From positions 7,960,718-8,024,717 of the forward strand of contig OZ017768.1 of the NCBI GenBank assembly GCA_963969345.1: a DNA stretch of 64,000 nt, written 5' to 3'. This DNA comes from Turbatrix aceti. Its lineage: Eukaryota > Nematoda > Chromadorea > Rhabditida > Panagrolaimidae. How positions within the stretch are numbered: the stretch's first letter is position 1; every line of letters begins with the position of its first letter. The notes under the pieces are model-generated. The model searched no databases. It saw only the letters and a program-made list of their open reading frames with translations, and was not told the DNA's origin. Positions 11,548-21,113 of the stretch are shown piece by piece. The translations under genes and the position numbers were made by a program.

Positions 11548-14027
11548 CTATACATACCCGAATCCATCGTAAACATCGTTGACAGAATACACATAATTTT
11601 TGAAGTCATCGGAGAAGTCACAGAGTGGAACAAAACAGGCTACATCCCCAAAAACGTCTTGTTTCGCTGCGAGACCCTCAAGAAAGCACAGTACATCCGC
11701 GGTCGTACTGCGATACCGTTCCAGAATCCATTCTTGTTCGCCGGAAGTTCCACGGCCGTAACGCACTTCGAAAAAATCCATCAGAACAGCCAAAAAACTG
11801 ACAGAAAATCGACTCGGAAATCCGCATCTCACATTTGGGATTCCTGACACGATTATCGTATCGTAGCATCGTAATGCTTCAATTGTCGCGTTGAGAATCG
11901 CCTTTTTCGTCCACTGCCATGGTTTGATCGTAAATTTGCCGTTTTCAATCGTTTTTAGGCCATTTTGTAATTTTTTGTCTTCAAAATCTGCAGTTTTTGA
12001 GAACTCTTCAAAATTTAGGATATTTTGATGATTTTTCTTTGAAAATATCACGTTGACCACTGGTTTGTCCATTTTTTTGGGTATAACAACGACTGACGTT
12101 AAAAATTGTGGGATTTTTTTGTTGATGAATGGTTGGATACGGTACTGGGTGCCAAAGACGTCTGGGAAATTTGACATTTTCCAAAACGGGTCGCATGGTC
12201 CATGTGAAGTCGTGTTTTTCGTCCAAAACAGCCCAATTTTGATTTTGGAGAAAAATCGTTTCGCAAAATCCAATTTTATTTCATCGATTTGGCATTTTAG
12301 AATAGGGTTCGGCGATCGTAGGGCTAGGTTTAGGTCGATGGCGAATCTTTGGTGTTGGGCAAAAAAGCAGGCGGCTTTTTTGATGTTCTAAAATAGATGG
12401 ATTTTCACTTTGGGTGCAAATTTAAAAAAAAATATAACGCTTACGTTTTCGGAGTCGTCTGTAATCGTACCCAGTATAACTTTCGCCAAAAATCCCATAC
12501 CAACAACGTAGACTTCAGAATTCCCGGGTTTGGATGGCGGAGGCTTCCGAACAATGACTTTTTCAAAATTCAAACAAATTCTCGCGAGAAGATCCCGTGT
12601 ACGAGGATCGAAAAATGTAAAAAACTTGAAAATAGCACATCCACCGGGTTTTAAAACCCTGAAAGCGATGTCAATTTCCCGGGCTATGAGCGGCAAAACT
12701 GTCACTTCTTGGGCTCCTGGATTATCCTAAAATTTTCCCCCAATAATTTTTTTTGTTGCCAAAAAAAATAAAACTTACGGTACAGTCTATGCTACCGTCC
12801 GCGGTGACCAGGTCGACAGCGTCGATGAATGGCGACAGGTCCAGGTCGTCTTCAAGGTCAAAAATATCTCCACTGTTTGACGCGCCAAAAATCATCCTTT
12901 CCGGATGAAGGGCAATCAAAGAATCATCGGTCAGCATGGATCGCTTTGAAATCCACTCGTAGTGAGGATTCAGGGAATTCAGTGACCAATCGATTTGCAC
13001 TTCGCCTCTGGTCTCTACGGCATCGGCAATCGCGGCCACAAATTGTCCCGGGGCTTCGCAGAGGTGCAGGGTTTTGAGCGCCTGGCCCGAGGTAGCAGTC
13101 AGCAACCTGTCAAACCGGGAAACAAGATCAGCGCACTTGTAATAGGCCCGGCTGAGTCCAGGTGGTAGGCTACGACCAACATCCTGAAAAAACAGAAAAA
13201 AATAGATAAAAGAAATAAAAACAAAATTTTAAAAAATGAAAAAAACTGAAAAAAAAATTTTTTAAACCGAAAAAGAACAAAAAAAACGAAAAAAAAACGA
13301 AGAAAATTGATTTTCGCACGGTTTTGACCAAATTGACGCCATAAAAAAGCCAACTTCAAAAAATTAGTTCATCAGTTCCCAGCTTCTAAAATTAATACGA
13401 ATGCCGAAGCCAAAAAAATGATGGAAAAACAAAAAAATGATAATTCCCTGAGAAACAATTTTTTTTTAATTGTGATATCGCCGATCGATTGTTCGTGCCA
13501 AAATACCCCTGCTAACAAAAAATCATATTTATTTTTTCCAAAAATCAAATTATAATTTTCAAATTTGACGTCGAAAATTGGAAAAGCCGTAGCTCCAGAA
13601 TCCGGCATCCAAAAACTTTGAAGAAAAAAAGTTAGATCCTTTCCCTCGGTTACAACAACTTTGGCACAAAACAAAGACACATAAAAAGAAAACAGCTGTG
13701 TCCTACCCTACGTCAAAAATTGTCACAGAAAAAATCTTTATATTATAAAACCCCTCGACTGACCTCCTGGAGCGTCGATCGACCAAGCGGATGCGTCCAT
13801 TCCGTGTGCATGCCCCACGCACGTTGCTGACCTCCTCTGAATCGTGTTTGGGCTTTTGAAGCGTTCAAATGGCGCTCGGCAGCTTCGAGATTCACGAAAA
13901 GAGTCGATTCATCCGGGTTTTTTGAATATCCGCCTTTCAGGACGAATTCCTTGCTCTCCAGGGTGTTGATCAGTTTTAGGTATTCCTGAAGCAGGGCTGA
14001 TTCATCGTAGGTGGAAGAATCAGACAT
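11548..14027 (-). CDS. CMTR2-type cap-specific mRNA (ribose-2'-O) methyltransferase, four exons, 596 aa
   Basis: Exons 14027-13764, 13183-12779, 12726-12445 and 12387-11548 are all phase 0 with GT-AG introns. The RrmJ/FtsJ fold is clear. WGMHTEWTHPLGR leads into K104 (AYYKCADL), then the SAM-binding loop LHLCEAPGQF around 127-136. LNPHYEW, then D217 in LVTADGSIDC, then DNPGAQE follow. K257 lies in AIFKFF and E294 in KPGNSEVYVV. The K-D-K-E tetrad expected of cap 2'-O-methyltransferases is therefore complete. The CEAPG and LVTADGS contexts match CMTR2, which methylates the second transcribed nucleotide, better than CMTR1. Exon 4 (280 codons) is the divergent C-terminal half; in CMTR2 this region is a second, non-catalytic methyltransferase-like domain. 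The protein is shorter than the human one (~770 aa). Intron 1 contains a relic of the palindromic repeat family. Confidence 0.85.
13470..13680. repeat. Relic of the TTAA palindromic family inside CMTR2 intron 1
   Basis: About 200 bp align by eye with one arm of the element at 38931-41019. Shared phrases include cgtgccaaaatacccctg, aatttgacgtcgaaaa, agccgta(g/t)ctccagaatccggc and aactttggcacaaaac. Only one arm and no terminal repeats remain, so this is an old fragment carried in an intron. Confidence 0.6.
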
Positions 14028-14351
14028 AGGACAAATGTAAAAATTAAAAAAGCAAGTTTGAATCCTTGAAAACTGCAAAACAGAAAAAAATGCGCAGCGG
14101 GGGCGACTATGAGAACAATGTGTTCCCTGTTTTTGTTTCACGTTTTATTTTTGACTCTTTTGTCAAAATGATGCCTAAACTTTGATTTTCGTCAAAGCAA
14201 TGTCATTTACCGTTTTTTTTTGTAACTTGATGTCAACTTTTCTCTAACAGAGTTGTCATCTGAACCAAAATTACCAAAACCGAGCATTCGAGCGGTTTGG
14301 CTCACATCAGTTTGGTTATCTCCAAAACGAGCATTCATTTGAGTATTATAT

Positions 14352-14722
14352 TATTTTAAATCGGATTCTGGAGATTTGGTTTCTGACGTGTTTTTCATAA
14401 AAACCGATGGTGCGCGCTTCGTATAAAGGAAAACAGTCTGAAAAATTTCATACGGGGGTTTCGGAAGACGGGGCATACAATGGCGTACCCAGATTTAAAA
14501 AAAAACAACTGCAGATATTTATTGTTACGCATGGTAAAGCCAGTTTTGTGACAGCGGAATTCAACGAAAAATACTTGCAGTTGTTTTTTGTTTGATGCAT
14601 AAAAAGCATGCCATTGTATGCCATGTTCTCCAAAAGCCCTGTATACAAATTTTCATACTGTTTTCTCGGAAACGAAGCGCGCGTCATCAGGTTTTATGAA
14701 AAACACGTCAGGATCTGCTGCG
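14352..14722. repeat. Degraded palindromic element of the same family
   Basis: The left half (14352-14524) and right half (14553-14722) are imperfect inverted copies. Examples are tgacgtgtttttcat against atgaaaaacacgtca, and the paired words cagtctgaaaaatttcatac and its counterpart. The outer phrase ggattctggagatttggtttctga is the internal motif seen in the elements at 30676, 38931 and 45900. The termini are lost. The region 14028-14351 between CMTR2 and this element holds no recognised gene. Confidence 0.6.
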
Positions 14723-14929
14723 ACATAATTTTGCAGCAGGAAAATTTGCAAAACGTTGCAAGAAGTTTATTTCTTTTTTTATTGCTTATTTTTATCGGCG
14801 CTGAATTGTCATTCGCTACCGTTATTATTCCAAATGGAACGATATTATTTTGCTAAACGCAAGAAGAATAAATGTTTTGCGACGTATTGTAAGCTTTACA
14901 ACGGGACAGAAGCGCTCCGAAGTAACCAA

Positions 14930-14937
14930 TATATAAA
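14930..14937 (+). promoter_or_regulatory. TATA box of mucin-like gene 1
   Basis: TATATAAA lies 39 nt before the ATG at 14976. The flanking words gcagaagcgctcc and gtgcactgttcaacg recur at the same spacing upstream of the second mucin-like gene, so the whole promoter is duplicated. Confidence 0.65.
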
Positions 14938-14975
14938 GTGCACTGTTCAACGCCCTAACCAACATTAACTGCAAA

Positions 14976-15764
14976 ATGAAGACATCTACGGAATTACTAC
15001 TACTTTACATTGTTACAACTTTCTTCATCCTCCCGGCATGTGTGTTCGCCAAAGATAAGTTGAAGGACGACGAGATGTGTATCGACCCTTCAAAGAAAGC
15101 AACGGCTCCAAAAATAACGAAAGCAACGAAGCCGCCAAGAACGAAGCGAACAACAACAGAAGCAACGTCGCCGACACCCTCGACAACGACAGAAGCTACG
15201 TCGCCGACACACTCGACAGCGACAGAAGCTACGTCGCCGACACACTCGACAGCGACAGAACCTACGTCGCCGACACACTCGACAGCGACAGAACCTACGT
15301 CGCCGACACAGTCGACAACGACAGAAGCTACGTCGCCGACACACTCGACAGCGACAGAACCTACGTCGCCGACACACTCGACAGCGACAGAACCTACGTC
15401 GCCGACACAGTCGACAACGACAGAAGCTACGTCGCCGACACACTCGACAGCGACAGAAGCTACGTCGCCGACACACTCGACAACGACAGAAGCTACGTCG
15501 CCGACACACTCGACAGCGACAGAACCTACGTCGCCGACACACTCGACAACGACAGAAGCTACGTCGCCGACACACTCGACAGCGACAGAACCTACGTCGC
15601 CGACACACTCGACAGCGACAGAACCTACGTCGCCGACACAGTCGACAACGACAGAAGCTACGTCGCCGACACACTCGACAGCGACAGAAGCTACGTCGCC
15701 GACACACTCGACAACGACAGAAGCTACGTCGCCGACACACTCGACAACGACATCAACGGAATAA
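14976..15764 (+). CDS. Secreted Thr/Ser-rich mucin-like protein with an 11-aa tandem repeat, 262 aa
   Basis: This is a single exon. Residues 1-25 are a signal peptide (hydrophobic core LLLLYIVTTFFILPA, likely cleavage after VFA). A short charged segment with one Cys (KDDEMCIDPSK) and a Lys/Thr-rich linker follow. The rest is about seventeen copies of an 11-residue unit of the type ATSPTHSTATE (variants EPTSP, PTQST). The density of Thr and Ser next to Pro predicts heavy mucin-type O-glycosylation and an extended secreted or cuticle-surface protein. The first ~45 residues and the promoter are nearly identical to the gene at 17084, but the repeat domains are unrelated. The 33-bp DNA unit lacks stops in several frames, so long open frames on both strands here are shadows. 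The protein ends shortly after the last repeat at TAA. Confidence 0.75.
   Translation: MKTSTELLLLYIVTTFFILPACVFAKDKLKDDEMCIDPSKKATAPKITKATKPPRTKRTTTEATSPTPSTTTEATSPTHSTATEATSPTHSTATEPTSPTHSTATEPTSPTQSTTTEATSPTHSTATEPTSPTHSTATEPTSPTQSTTTEATSPTHSTATEATSPTHSTTTEATSPTHSTATEPTSPTHSTTTEATSPTHSTATEPTSPTHSTATEPTSPTQSTTTEATSPTHSTATEATSPTHSTTTEATSPTHSTTTSTE
15181..15757 (+). repeat. 33-bp coding minisatellite
   Basis: About seventeen tandem copies of a 33-bp unit (for example gctacgtcgccgacacactc plus gacagcgacagaa). Units differ mainly at three positions: gct/cct, cac/cag and agc/aac. Variants occur in ordered blocks, which suggests recent unequal exchange. The unit is a multiple of three and preserves the mucin-like frame. 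Confidence 0.9.
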
Positions 15765-15784
15765 ACGCGGCCGAAATCACATAA

Positions 15785-16857
15785 TTGAAAGTTGCGAATT
15801 GTGTCAAAAAGATTTGAATGCATGTCTGGTGTTGTTTTTTTAATTCCGGGATTTCAGAAAAAAAATTTCCGGGTAAAAAACGATCTCAAACTGCATAAAA
15901 TCCATACTTTTTTCATACTCAACATCAAAAAATAAATTTAAAAGACGAAAAATGATGGAGAAAAGAGGGGTACCTGCTCAAAATAATGTTATTCAAAAAT
16001 TTCAGAACGTCATTCAATATATCAGAATTTTTAAAATTTGGACTCCGAACAGGTTTCTTAAAAAAACACAAAAGATATTTTTTATCCGGAATTAGTTTTT
16101 ATCAAAATTGATAAGCCAAAACTTGCAAAAATGCTGCAAAAAACGGTTATTTTTTTCAAAATAATCTCAATTAACGGGGAGGGGGTTCGTGGTACTTCAC
16201 CTTGCAATGACAATCGATGACCTACAAAAATCCAGGCTTTACATTTAAAATCGGGTCGACTGTCAGCTTAATGGACTCGATACGCGAAAGAAAAGTCAAC
16301 CATGAACAAATTTATGGAAAAATCAGACATTTGTTTATTTTTGCTTTTTCTAGAATTAATTAAATTTCATTTTGTCATTTATTAAACTTCAAAAAATTTT
16401 AAAATCAACGACGTGGCGAAGGTAGCAACGATTGACGGCGCCCATGCAACCTCCCTTTCTAATTTTTGTGACGAGAAATTTTAATTTTGGTAATAAATTC
16501 CGGGCCGTTTCTCCAACAAATTCCATTCACGACAAGTTCGTCATCATTCTGAGAACTCAACTCCGCTATAGGCACGCCCGACTCCGATGTCCGCGTCGGC
16601 ATTCATCAGCAAAGGTAGACGTCCCATGTAATCGCACTATATGATATTGTAGTATGTAATTGTAGTATGTAACCATTGAGAAGGACATAAATAATTTATA
16701 ACCAGTATATCCTTAAAAAGTAAATAAAAATCAAATAAAAAAGAGTAATGAATGTAATACTATTTATAAATGCATTGTATTTTAAAAACCATTGCGAGCC
16801 GATTTTGGAATAAGCCCGCGACCCAGCCTAGCATGTCCTATAGTTGCTATATTTGCT
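15785..16857. other. 3' flank of mucin-like gene 1 and spacer
   Basis: No gene recognised. About 16221-16305 (ctacaaaaatccaggctttac ... gcgaaagaaaagtcaacca) recurs at about 18111-18190 in the same orientation. It therefore marks the downstream edge of the tandemly duplicated unit that carries each mucin-like gene. Confidence 0.5.
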
Positions 16858-17037
16858 GTAGCACTGCAAAGTTTGCAAAACGTTGCAAGAAGTTTATTTC
16901 TTTTTTTATTGCTCATCATTTTGAATTGGCATTCGCTATTGTGATTCCAAATGACGTGGTTTTTTTGCGCAAAAAGGAAGAAAAATAAATGTTTTGCAAC
17001 GTATTGTAAGCTTTGAAACGTGGCAGAAGCGCTCCAA

Positions 17038-17044
17038 TATATAG
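17038..17044 (+). promoter_or_regulatory. TATA box of mucin-like gene 2
   Basis: TATATAG lies 40 nt before the ATG at 17084, in the same context (gcagaagcgctcc upstream, agtgcactgttcaacg downstream) as the TATA box of gene 1. The last A to G change relative to gene 1 might lower its strength. Confidence 0.6.
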
Positions 17045-17083
17045 AGTGCACTGTTCAACGTCCTAACCAACATTAACTGCAAC

Positions 17084-17599
17084 ATGAAGATATCTACGGA
17101 ACTACTACTACTTTTCATTGTTACAACTTTCTTCATCCTCCCGGCATGTGTGTTCGCCAAAGATAATTTGAAGGACGACGAGATGTGTATCGACCCCTCA
17201 AAGTCGCCGACGACGAAAGCAACGAAGCCGACAACAACGAAAGCAACGAAGCCGCCAACAAAGAAAGCAACGAAGCCGACAACAACGAAAGCAACGAAGC
17301 CGCCAACAAAGAAAGCAACGAAGCCGACAACAACGAAAGCAACGAAGCCGACAACAACGCCTCATATCTGTACGCAGAACAACGTAACAGAAACAACGAA
17401 GCCGCCGAAAGCACCTACCTGTAGGCAGAAAAACATAACGAAAGCAACGAAGCCAGAGTACACGACAACGACGACGACAACACCAAAGGACACGACAACG
17501 ACAACACCAAAGGACACGACAACGACAACACCAAAGGACACGACAACGACCGGAACACCGCTGCCGGTATATAGTTGTAAGCCGAAATACATGTTCTAA
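17084..17599 (+). CDS. Secreted Lys/Thr-rich mucin-like paralogue, 171 aa
   Basis: Single exon with the same signal peptide and KDDEMCIDPSK segment as the gene at 14976. It then has repeats of a 7-residue type (KATKPTT, KATKPPT), a middle region with Cys (HICTQNNVTETTK, APTCRQKNITKATK) containing NVT and NIT sequons, and finally repeats of PKDTTTTT. The C-terminus YSCKPKYMF adds another Cys. Overall it is a basic, Thr-rich, probably O- and N-glycosylated secreted protein. The shared promoter and signal region with unrelated repeat domains suggests a recent tandem duplication in which repeats turn over much faster than the 5' part. Function is not known; a role in the surface coat or secretions is only an inference. 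Confidence 0.75.
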   Translation: MKISTELLLLFIVTTFFILPACVFAKDNLKDDEMCIDPSKSPTTKATKPTTTKATKPPTKKATKPTTTKATKPPTKKATKPTTTKATKPTTTPHICTQNNVTETTKPPKAPTCRQKNITKATKPEYTTTTTTTPKDTTTTTPKDTTTTTPKDTTTTGTPLPVYSCKPKYMF

Positions 17600-18001
17600 T
17601 TGGTAGCTATCTGTTCGAGACCCTTTTCATTTGATCGAAGTCATTGGTAACATTTTTTTATTTCAACTTCAACCACCGTAACGTTTCGCCCTTTCACTCT
17701 TTCTTTACGCAATCACAACAGAAATGACCGTAACTCTAACATTTGTTTTACTCCCTTTTGTTTGCCTGACGACCGTTCACTAAACATCCCATCATTGACG
17801 AATACCAAGTTGTCGGAGCTACACTACCGGTGACGCGCAGCATACGAATCAACTTCTGTGCATCACAAAAAAGCAGTTCATTTATCGTTTAAAAAAAATT
17901 GAGTCACTCGAGTTTGAGGCGAAATAAATGTATATCATTGGTGTTCACAATCTACGCATATCTCCTGGGCAAACACGAAAACACAACGTAACGTTTGTAT
18001 C
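17600..18001. other. 3' flank of mucin-like gene 2
   Basis: No coding sequence recognised. This is AT-rich spacer up to the first hAT-like MITE. Confidence 0.5.
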
Positions 18002-18062
18002 CAGTGCTGAAAAAAACCCGAACGCTAGTCTATCGGGTCGGGTCGGGTACCCGAAAGCACTG
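18002..18062. mobile_element. Very short hAT-like MITE, 61 bp
   Basis: The ends are CAGTGCT and AGCACTG. The flanks are 8-bp near-duplications: TTTGTATC at 17994-18001 and TTTGTAAC at 18063-18070, 7 of 8 matching. The interior contains CCCGAAC/CGGGT words that are themselves inverted. CAG ends plus 8-bp duplications are the hAT hallmark. Confidence 0.55.
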
Positions 18063-18215
18063 TTTGTAACTGTCAGTGTTGGTAGAAAATGTGGACTACG
18101 AGTTTTTATTCTACAAAAATCCAAACTTTACATTTAAAATCGAGTCGATTGAATCGACCTGATGCGCGAAAGAAATGTCAACCAAGAAATAAAATCCGAC
18201 CGGCCGGATTAATAT

Positions 18216-18345
18216 TTATGTTTCTCCAGTACATCTAGTTGTATTAGACGTTTTTTGTCTACGTGAAGAGTAGCGACTAGATTTCGAGAATTCTCCGTGA
18301 CATTGCTAATTGCACGGTTTGTTATTTGCAAATCGTGTTGTTTGT
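18216..18345 (+). pseudogene. Relic of the 3' end of a receptor A/B-type GPCR gene
   Basis: The DNA from about 18266 to 18340 (cgagaattctccgtgacatt, then gtttgttatttgcaaatcg) nearly matches the last coding part of receptor B at about 30260-30312. Translated it gives REFSVTLLIARFVICKS, against REFSVTSLIAPFVICKS in B. The upstream ~50 bp still aligns, but the frame is broken. This is at least a third copy of the plus-strand receptor gene, reduced to its final transmembrane segment. Confidence 0.7.
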
Positions 18346-18384
18346 GGCATAACGGATTGGCATTTTATTTTACACGGTTATAGT

Positions 18385-18741
18385 CAGGGTGGCAAAAAGG
18401 GGATTCCCATGGGAAATATCCCGGGAATTATCCCGGGATTCCCCTTTATCACGGGATAATTCCCCCTGGAATTTTGAAAATGCGCAATCTCGCATAAAAT
18501 ATCACCGTTATTTTACGCAGGAGCGTGCTTTTTTTTTTCAAATTATGGAAATAATTTTATTTTCATTGTTAATTTTATTACATTAATAAAATAAGTGTGT
18601 TTTCAAATATCTTTTTTGTATAAACATGTACTTTTTTAAACGTACCAAAAAATACCCCCGGGGGACTCCCATGGGACTCCCATGGGAATCCCATGGGATA
18701 ATTCCCTTATTTCTAATTCCCATGGGAGTTTCGCCACCCTG
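18385..18741. mobile_element. hAT-like MITE, 357 bp
   Basis: The ends are CAGGGTGGCAAAAA and TTTCGCCACCCTG. They are flanked by perfect 8-bp duplications GTTATAGT (18377-18384 and 18742-18749). The subterminal parts contain repeated palindromic CCCATGGG and CCCGGG words. No coding capacity. Confidence 0.85.
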
Positions 18742-18749
18742 GTTATAGT

Positions 18750-19222
18750 GCCAAGGGTAGTACTAAATACATTTGTGATACTAGAGTTTGCCAAAGGGAT
18801 GTTCCGGCATTGGAATTTTAGAAATTGTAGAAACTTTTTTTTTAATTACATACTGAATGACATATCGTTTGACTCAGACTCCTAATTTTTATATTTTTGA
18901 CAGATTCTCCATTTAAAACTGAGTTCAATGACATGTCAACCATTTCTGTAAATGTTTTTTGTCTGTTGTTTTTGAGTGTCAGAAATCTTAACAGCAAATT
19001 TTTTATTGTGTGCGAAATATGTATAATTGTAGTTATTATTATTATAAGCAATGAACAATTCTACAAAATTGTGGCCAGAAAAAAAAGATTTTTTGTTGTG
19101 AGTAATTACGCATGTATTGCGCGTATGGAAAGTAAATAAATGTAAAAAAAGGACGCCGCACAATTCATCCGGCCGTTTTTTTATTTTTTATTTTTTTATC
19201 ATTGTCAAGTTTTTTAGACCCG
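18750..19222. other. Upstream region of receptor A
   Basis: No gene recognised. A T-rich stretch ending TTTTTTAG stops 5 nt before the receptor A start codon and resembles a splice or trans-splice acceptor. Receptor B has the equivalent TTTTTCAG 5 nt before its ATG. Confidence 0.45.
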
Positions 19223-19804
19223 ATGTCATCTGCTCTCGAAATCATCGGTATTGCAACTGATGGGATAAAGATATTCAATGCAGTCGTCATGGTCATCGTG
19301 TTATTCTTTATGCTAAAACAAATTTTTAATATCAAGAAGTGCATAATGAGATCACCTTACTTTAGTGTCTTTATATCAGGCTGTATTTTTTATGTCACCT
19401 ACGTGACAGTAATATTATCGATGATGATTGCTCCTACTGCAATGTGGCTAGTAAACGTGGCTGTTGCAATGGATTTGTACTACGCTTTTTTCCTAGGCAT
19501 ATGGTTTACGGTCATGTCGTATAACAGATTTTCAGGTGGGTCAAGGGGATAAGTATGTGATCTCTTTTTTGACGTCTTATATCGTTTGACAGGCGTCATT
19601 TTGTGGCAACGATTGGATACATTATGGAACACTAAGCTGACAACTGCGTACATTGCGCTCATGTTTGTCTATCCTTTTGTCCTCATTGGAATCATGATTA
19701 TTTCACTTGATAACATCATATCTGTCGAAAGTGAAATGCTGCTAAATAAGATATCAATTATGTCAAACGTGTGCATTACGGCGATATCCACGACCTTATG
19801 CTTT

Positions 19805-20439
19805 TGTGGGAGCACACCAGGCTCCCGGCTGGAGTGAGGTGGTGGCGCGGGTGTCGCGTTGCCTGTAACGGGGCGGCAAGCGACAGGGAACCGAAACGGG
19901 AAGGAACTCACCGAGGACGTGAGTTCCGGAGCTTAAGTAGTCGGAGGCGGGGCCGGGTCGCGTTGCCTGTAACGGGACGGCAAGCGACAGAGAAACCAAA
20001 GGAGAAGAGGAACTCACCCAGGAGATTCCTGCACGCGCCCGTGGGTGCAGGTGCCGAGCGAGGACCGGGCACCGAGTTGCCGGTCGGAGAACGCGGAGGG
20101 ACCGAGCGCTGCGGAAGGCTGGTCCGAGATCGAGGAGCGAGCGGGAGACCAGTCAAGGAGGGAGCTGGTCGTCGAAGTCGCTGATCGCAAAGAGGCACAG
20201 GAGTAGAACGTGGGGTTTATTCAGCACCCGAGAAGCACAAACGAAACAGTCGAACAAAGTTCAAAGATCATAGATCAAGGGGGGGTTTATATAGTCAACA
20301 GGTCAGAACATTCTAGAAGACGCACACGCGACGATAGGGCAGGAATCTTCCAGAAGGTTGGGCTGAGGAATATGCTGGAAGAGGCGCGGGCAATCGTGCA
20401 GGGTCCTTCTCTTTCGCGTCGAGACCTCGCGTTGCGACA
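19805..20439 (-). repeat. 3' LTR of the BEL/Pao element
   Basis: 635 bp, matching 26259-26893 almost perfectly. It contains two copies of a ~100-bp hairpin-bearing repeat (starting at 19853 and 19957). It abuts the receptor A exon at 19804. Confidence 0.95.
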
Positions 20440-20752
20440 CTCCCGGGGGGGGGGGGGGGAGCCGGAGGCGACGATGGTGGTGGAGACGAGTTTGCGGCGA
20501 TGGCTGATGAAGGAGCCCGAGGTCGGCGTGTGAAGTCCGCATGGGAGCGTAGTGACGATGACGGGAGTCGCGTTGCCTGGAACAGGGCGGCAAGCGACAG
20601 GAACCAAAGGGGAAAGGAACTCACCGAGGGCGTGAGTTCCGGAGACGTAATATACCGAAGGCGATGACCGAGTCGCATTGCCTGTAACGAAGCGGCAAGC
20701 GACAGAAACCAAAGGGGAAGGAACTCACCGAGGACGTGAGTTCCGGCAGACG
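19853..20752. repeat. ~100-bp hairpin repeat shared by the LTR and the region before it
   Basis: Units begin at about 19853, 19957, 20577 and 20672, and again at 26307 and 26411 in the other LTR. Each starts gtcgcgttgcctgtaacggg and continues with ggcaagcgac, which pairs with its start (GTCGC-TTGCC stem with one bulge). Most units then carry GGAACTCAC-cgaggac-GTGAGTTCC, a perfect 9-bp stem (for example 19903-19927). Two units lie in the LTR and two between the coding region and the 3' LTR. Confidence 0.8.
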
Positions 20753-20762
20753 ATGGCACGGG

Positions 20763-21113
20763 CTAGTTTGCTTCTTTCCGAGAGGAACCCTCCGGGGCGG
20801 GGGACGGGGGCGGATGAAGGTCTTCTGCGGTGACCGGCGACGGGTCCGGCAGGTCGGCGTCGAGCTCCAGGGGGTAGAGCAGGTTCGGAGTCCTCGTAAG
20901 TTCTTTGCCGTCGGGAAGGGTCACCGTGATGTCGCGGATCGCTCCGTCCGAGCGATGGCTGATCTTGGAGACGCGAGCGAGGTTCCAGAGTCCGCGAGGA
21001 GGCTTGTCACCCTGGATCATGACCACCTGTCCAAGTTGTGGTTCGTAAGGAGTGACTCGGCCCGTGCGATGATGAGGGTTGGCGCGTTCCTTGAGCATGT
21101 TGAGGTAGTGCTG
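20763..21113 (-). CDS. BEL/Pao polyprotein C-terminal part, separated by an in-frame stop
   Basis: This is the same reading frame as the upstream polyprotein, after a single TAA at 21114-21116. It contains QHYLNMLKERANPHHR, then a YEPQLGQVVMIQGDKPPRG region and a TRTPNLLYPLEL segment. This matches the short domain that normally follows the integrase core in BEL/Pao elements. The continuity of frame and homology indicates that the TAA is either a single-base inactivating change or a readthrough point. The tail is proline-rich and ends before the hairpin repeats. Confidence 0.8.
   Translation of the reverse strand, partial: QHYLNMLKERANPHHRTGRVTPYEPQLGQVVMIQGDKPPRGLWNLARVSKISHRSDGAIRDITVTLPDGKELTRTPNLLYPLELDADLPDPSPVTAEDLHPPPSPAPEGSSRKEAN

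Noticed and set aside
15005..15823. Long minus-strand open frames over the mucin repeats (Cys/Arg- and Val/Gly-rich translations)
   Set aside because: They are artefacts of the stop-free 33-bp repeat. They have no signal peptide or flanking coding signal, and the plus-strand frame has a signal peptide and promoter.
20445..20459. 15-G run as a possible polypurine tract of the BEL element
   Set aside because: The element is on the minus strand, where the run is C, so it cannot be the polypurine primer.
19771..20533. Arg/Gly-rich open frames within the BEL LTRs
   Set aside because: They coincide with the LTR and its hairpin repeats, are duplicated identically in the other LTR, and have no protein-family features.
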